Source: Planctomycetota bacterium
Lineage (GTDB): Bacteria > JAJVIF01 > JAPKYR01
Length of the DNA stretch: 5,842 nt
Assembly: GCA_030673355.1 (NCBI GenBank)
Contig: DAOVJF010000190.1
Location: 1 to 5,842 of the forward strand
Reading direction: 5' to 3'
Below are positions 5,837 to 5,842 of the stretch, in pieces; positions within the stretch are counted from its first letter, which is position 1; each line of letters opens with the position of its first letter. A program made the translations under genes and the position numbers. The notes below the pieces were generated by a model. That model saw nothing but the letters and a program-made list of their open reading frames with translations. It made no database searches and was not told the origin of the DNA.

Positions 5837-5842
5837 TTAAAC

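Noticed and set aside
1..5842. CRISPR array, tRNA, rRNA, transposon ends or phage genes
   Set aside because: I found no regularly spaced repeats, cloverleaf, transposase motif or flanking terminal repeats. The only long repeats are explained by the gene duplication.

Overview
This window carries two long tandem paralogous genes on the + strand, at 364-2835 (823 aa) and 3416-5836 (806 aa). Both encode large secreted lipoproteins of unknown function. Each has a 20-residue signal peptide ending in Ala-Ile-Gly-Cys, a Gly/Ser linker, a long conserved N-terminal module, two Ig/PKD-like beta-sandwich segments with Asp-rich loops, and a C-terminal beta-sandwich-like module. Composition is moderate in GC inside the genes and AT-rich in the leaders. 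Both genes have strong Shine-Dalgarno sites 7 nt from ATG. This fits a bacterium with lipoprotein export, probably diderm and perhaps an uncultivated lineage, but nothing here fixes the taxon.

Layout. Positions 3-188 are an open frame running in from the left edge, probably the last 61 codons of an upstream gene I do not recognise. Positions 189-363 form an AT-rich leader with a 12-nt perfect palindrome (228-239), an extended -10 promoter-like element (269-277) and the ribosome binding site of the first lipoprotein gene. A clear rho-independent terminator at 2869-2892 closes that gene. The intergenic stretch 2893-3415 has two halves. The first is GC-richer and holds a 30-codon ORF with a good ribosome binding site (2937-3029). 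The second is an AT-rich leader with several imperfect hairpins, a TATAAT box at 3196-3201 and a repeated 10-mer. The second lipoprotein gene then runs almost to the right edge, so its terminator is not visible.

The two genes are probably transcribed separately, since a terminator lies between them and each has its own leader. Their DNA similarity is uneven. A 190-column block from the end of the signal peptide to codon 79 is about 94% identical by my count, then similarity drops abruptly to about 68%. A second block of 45 identical bases begins the first Ig-like segment. The C-terminal roughly 200 residues are strongly diverged apart from their edges. This is a plausible picture of a surface lipoprotein family shaped by duplication, gene conversion and C-terminal diversification. 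I see no mobile element, CRISPR array, tRNA, rRNA, defence locus or enzyme active site.
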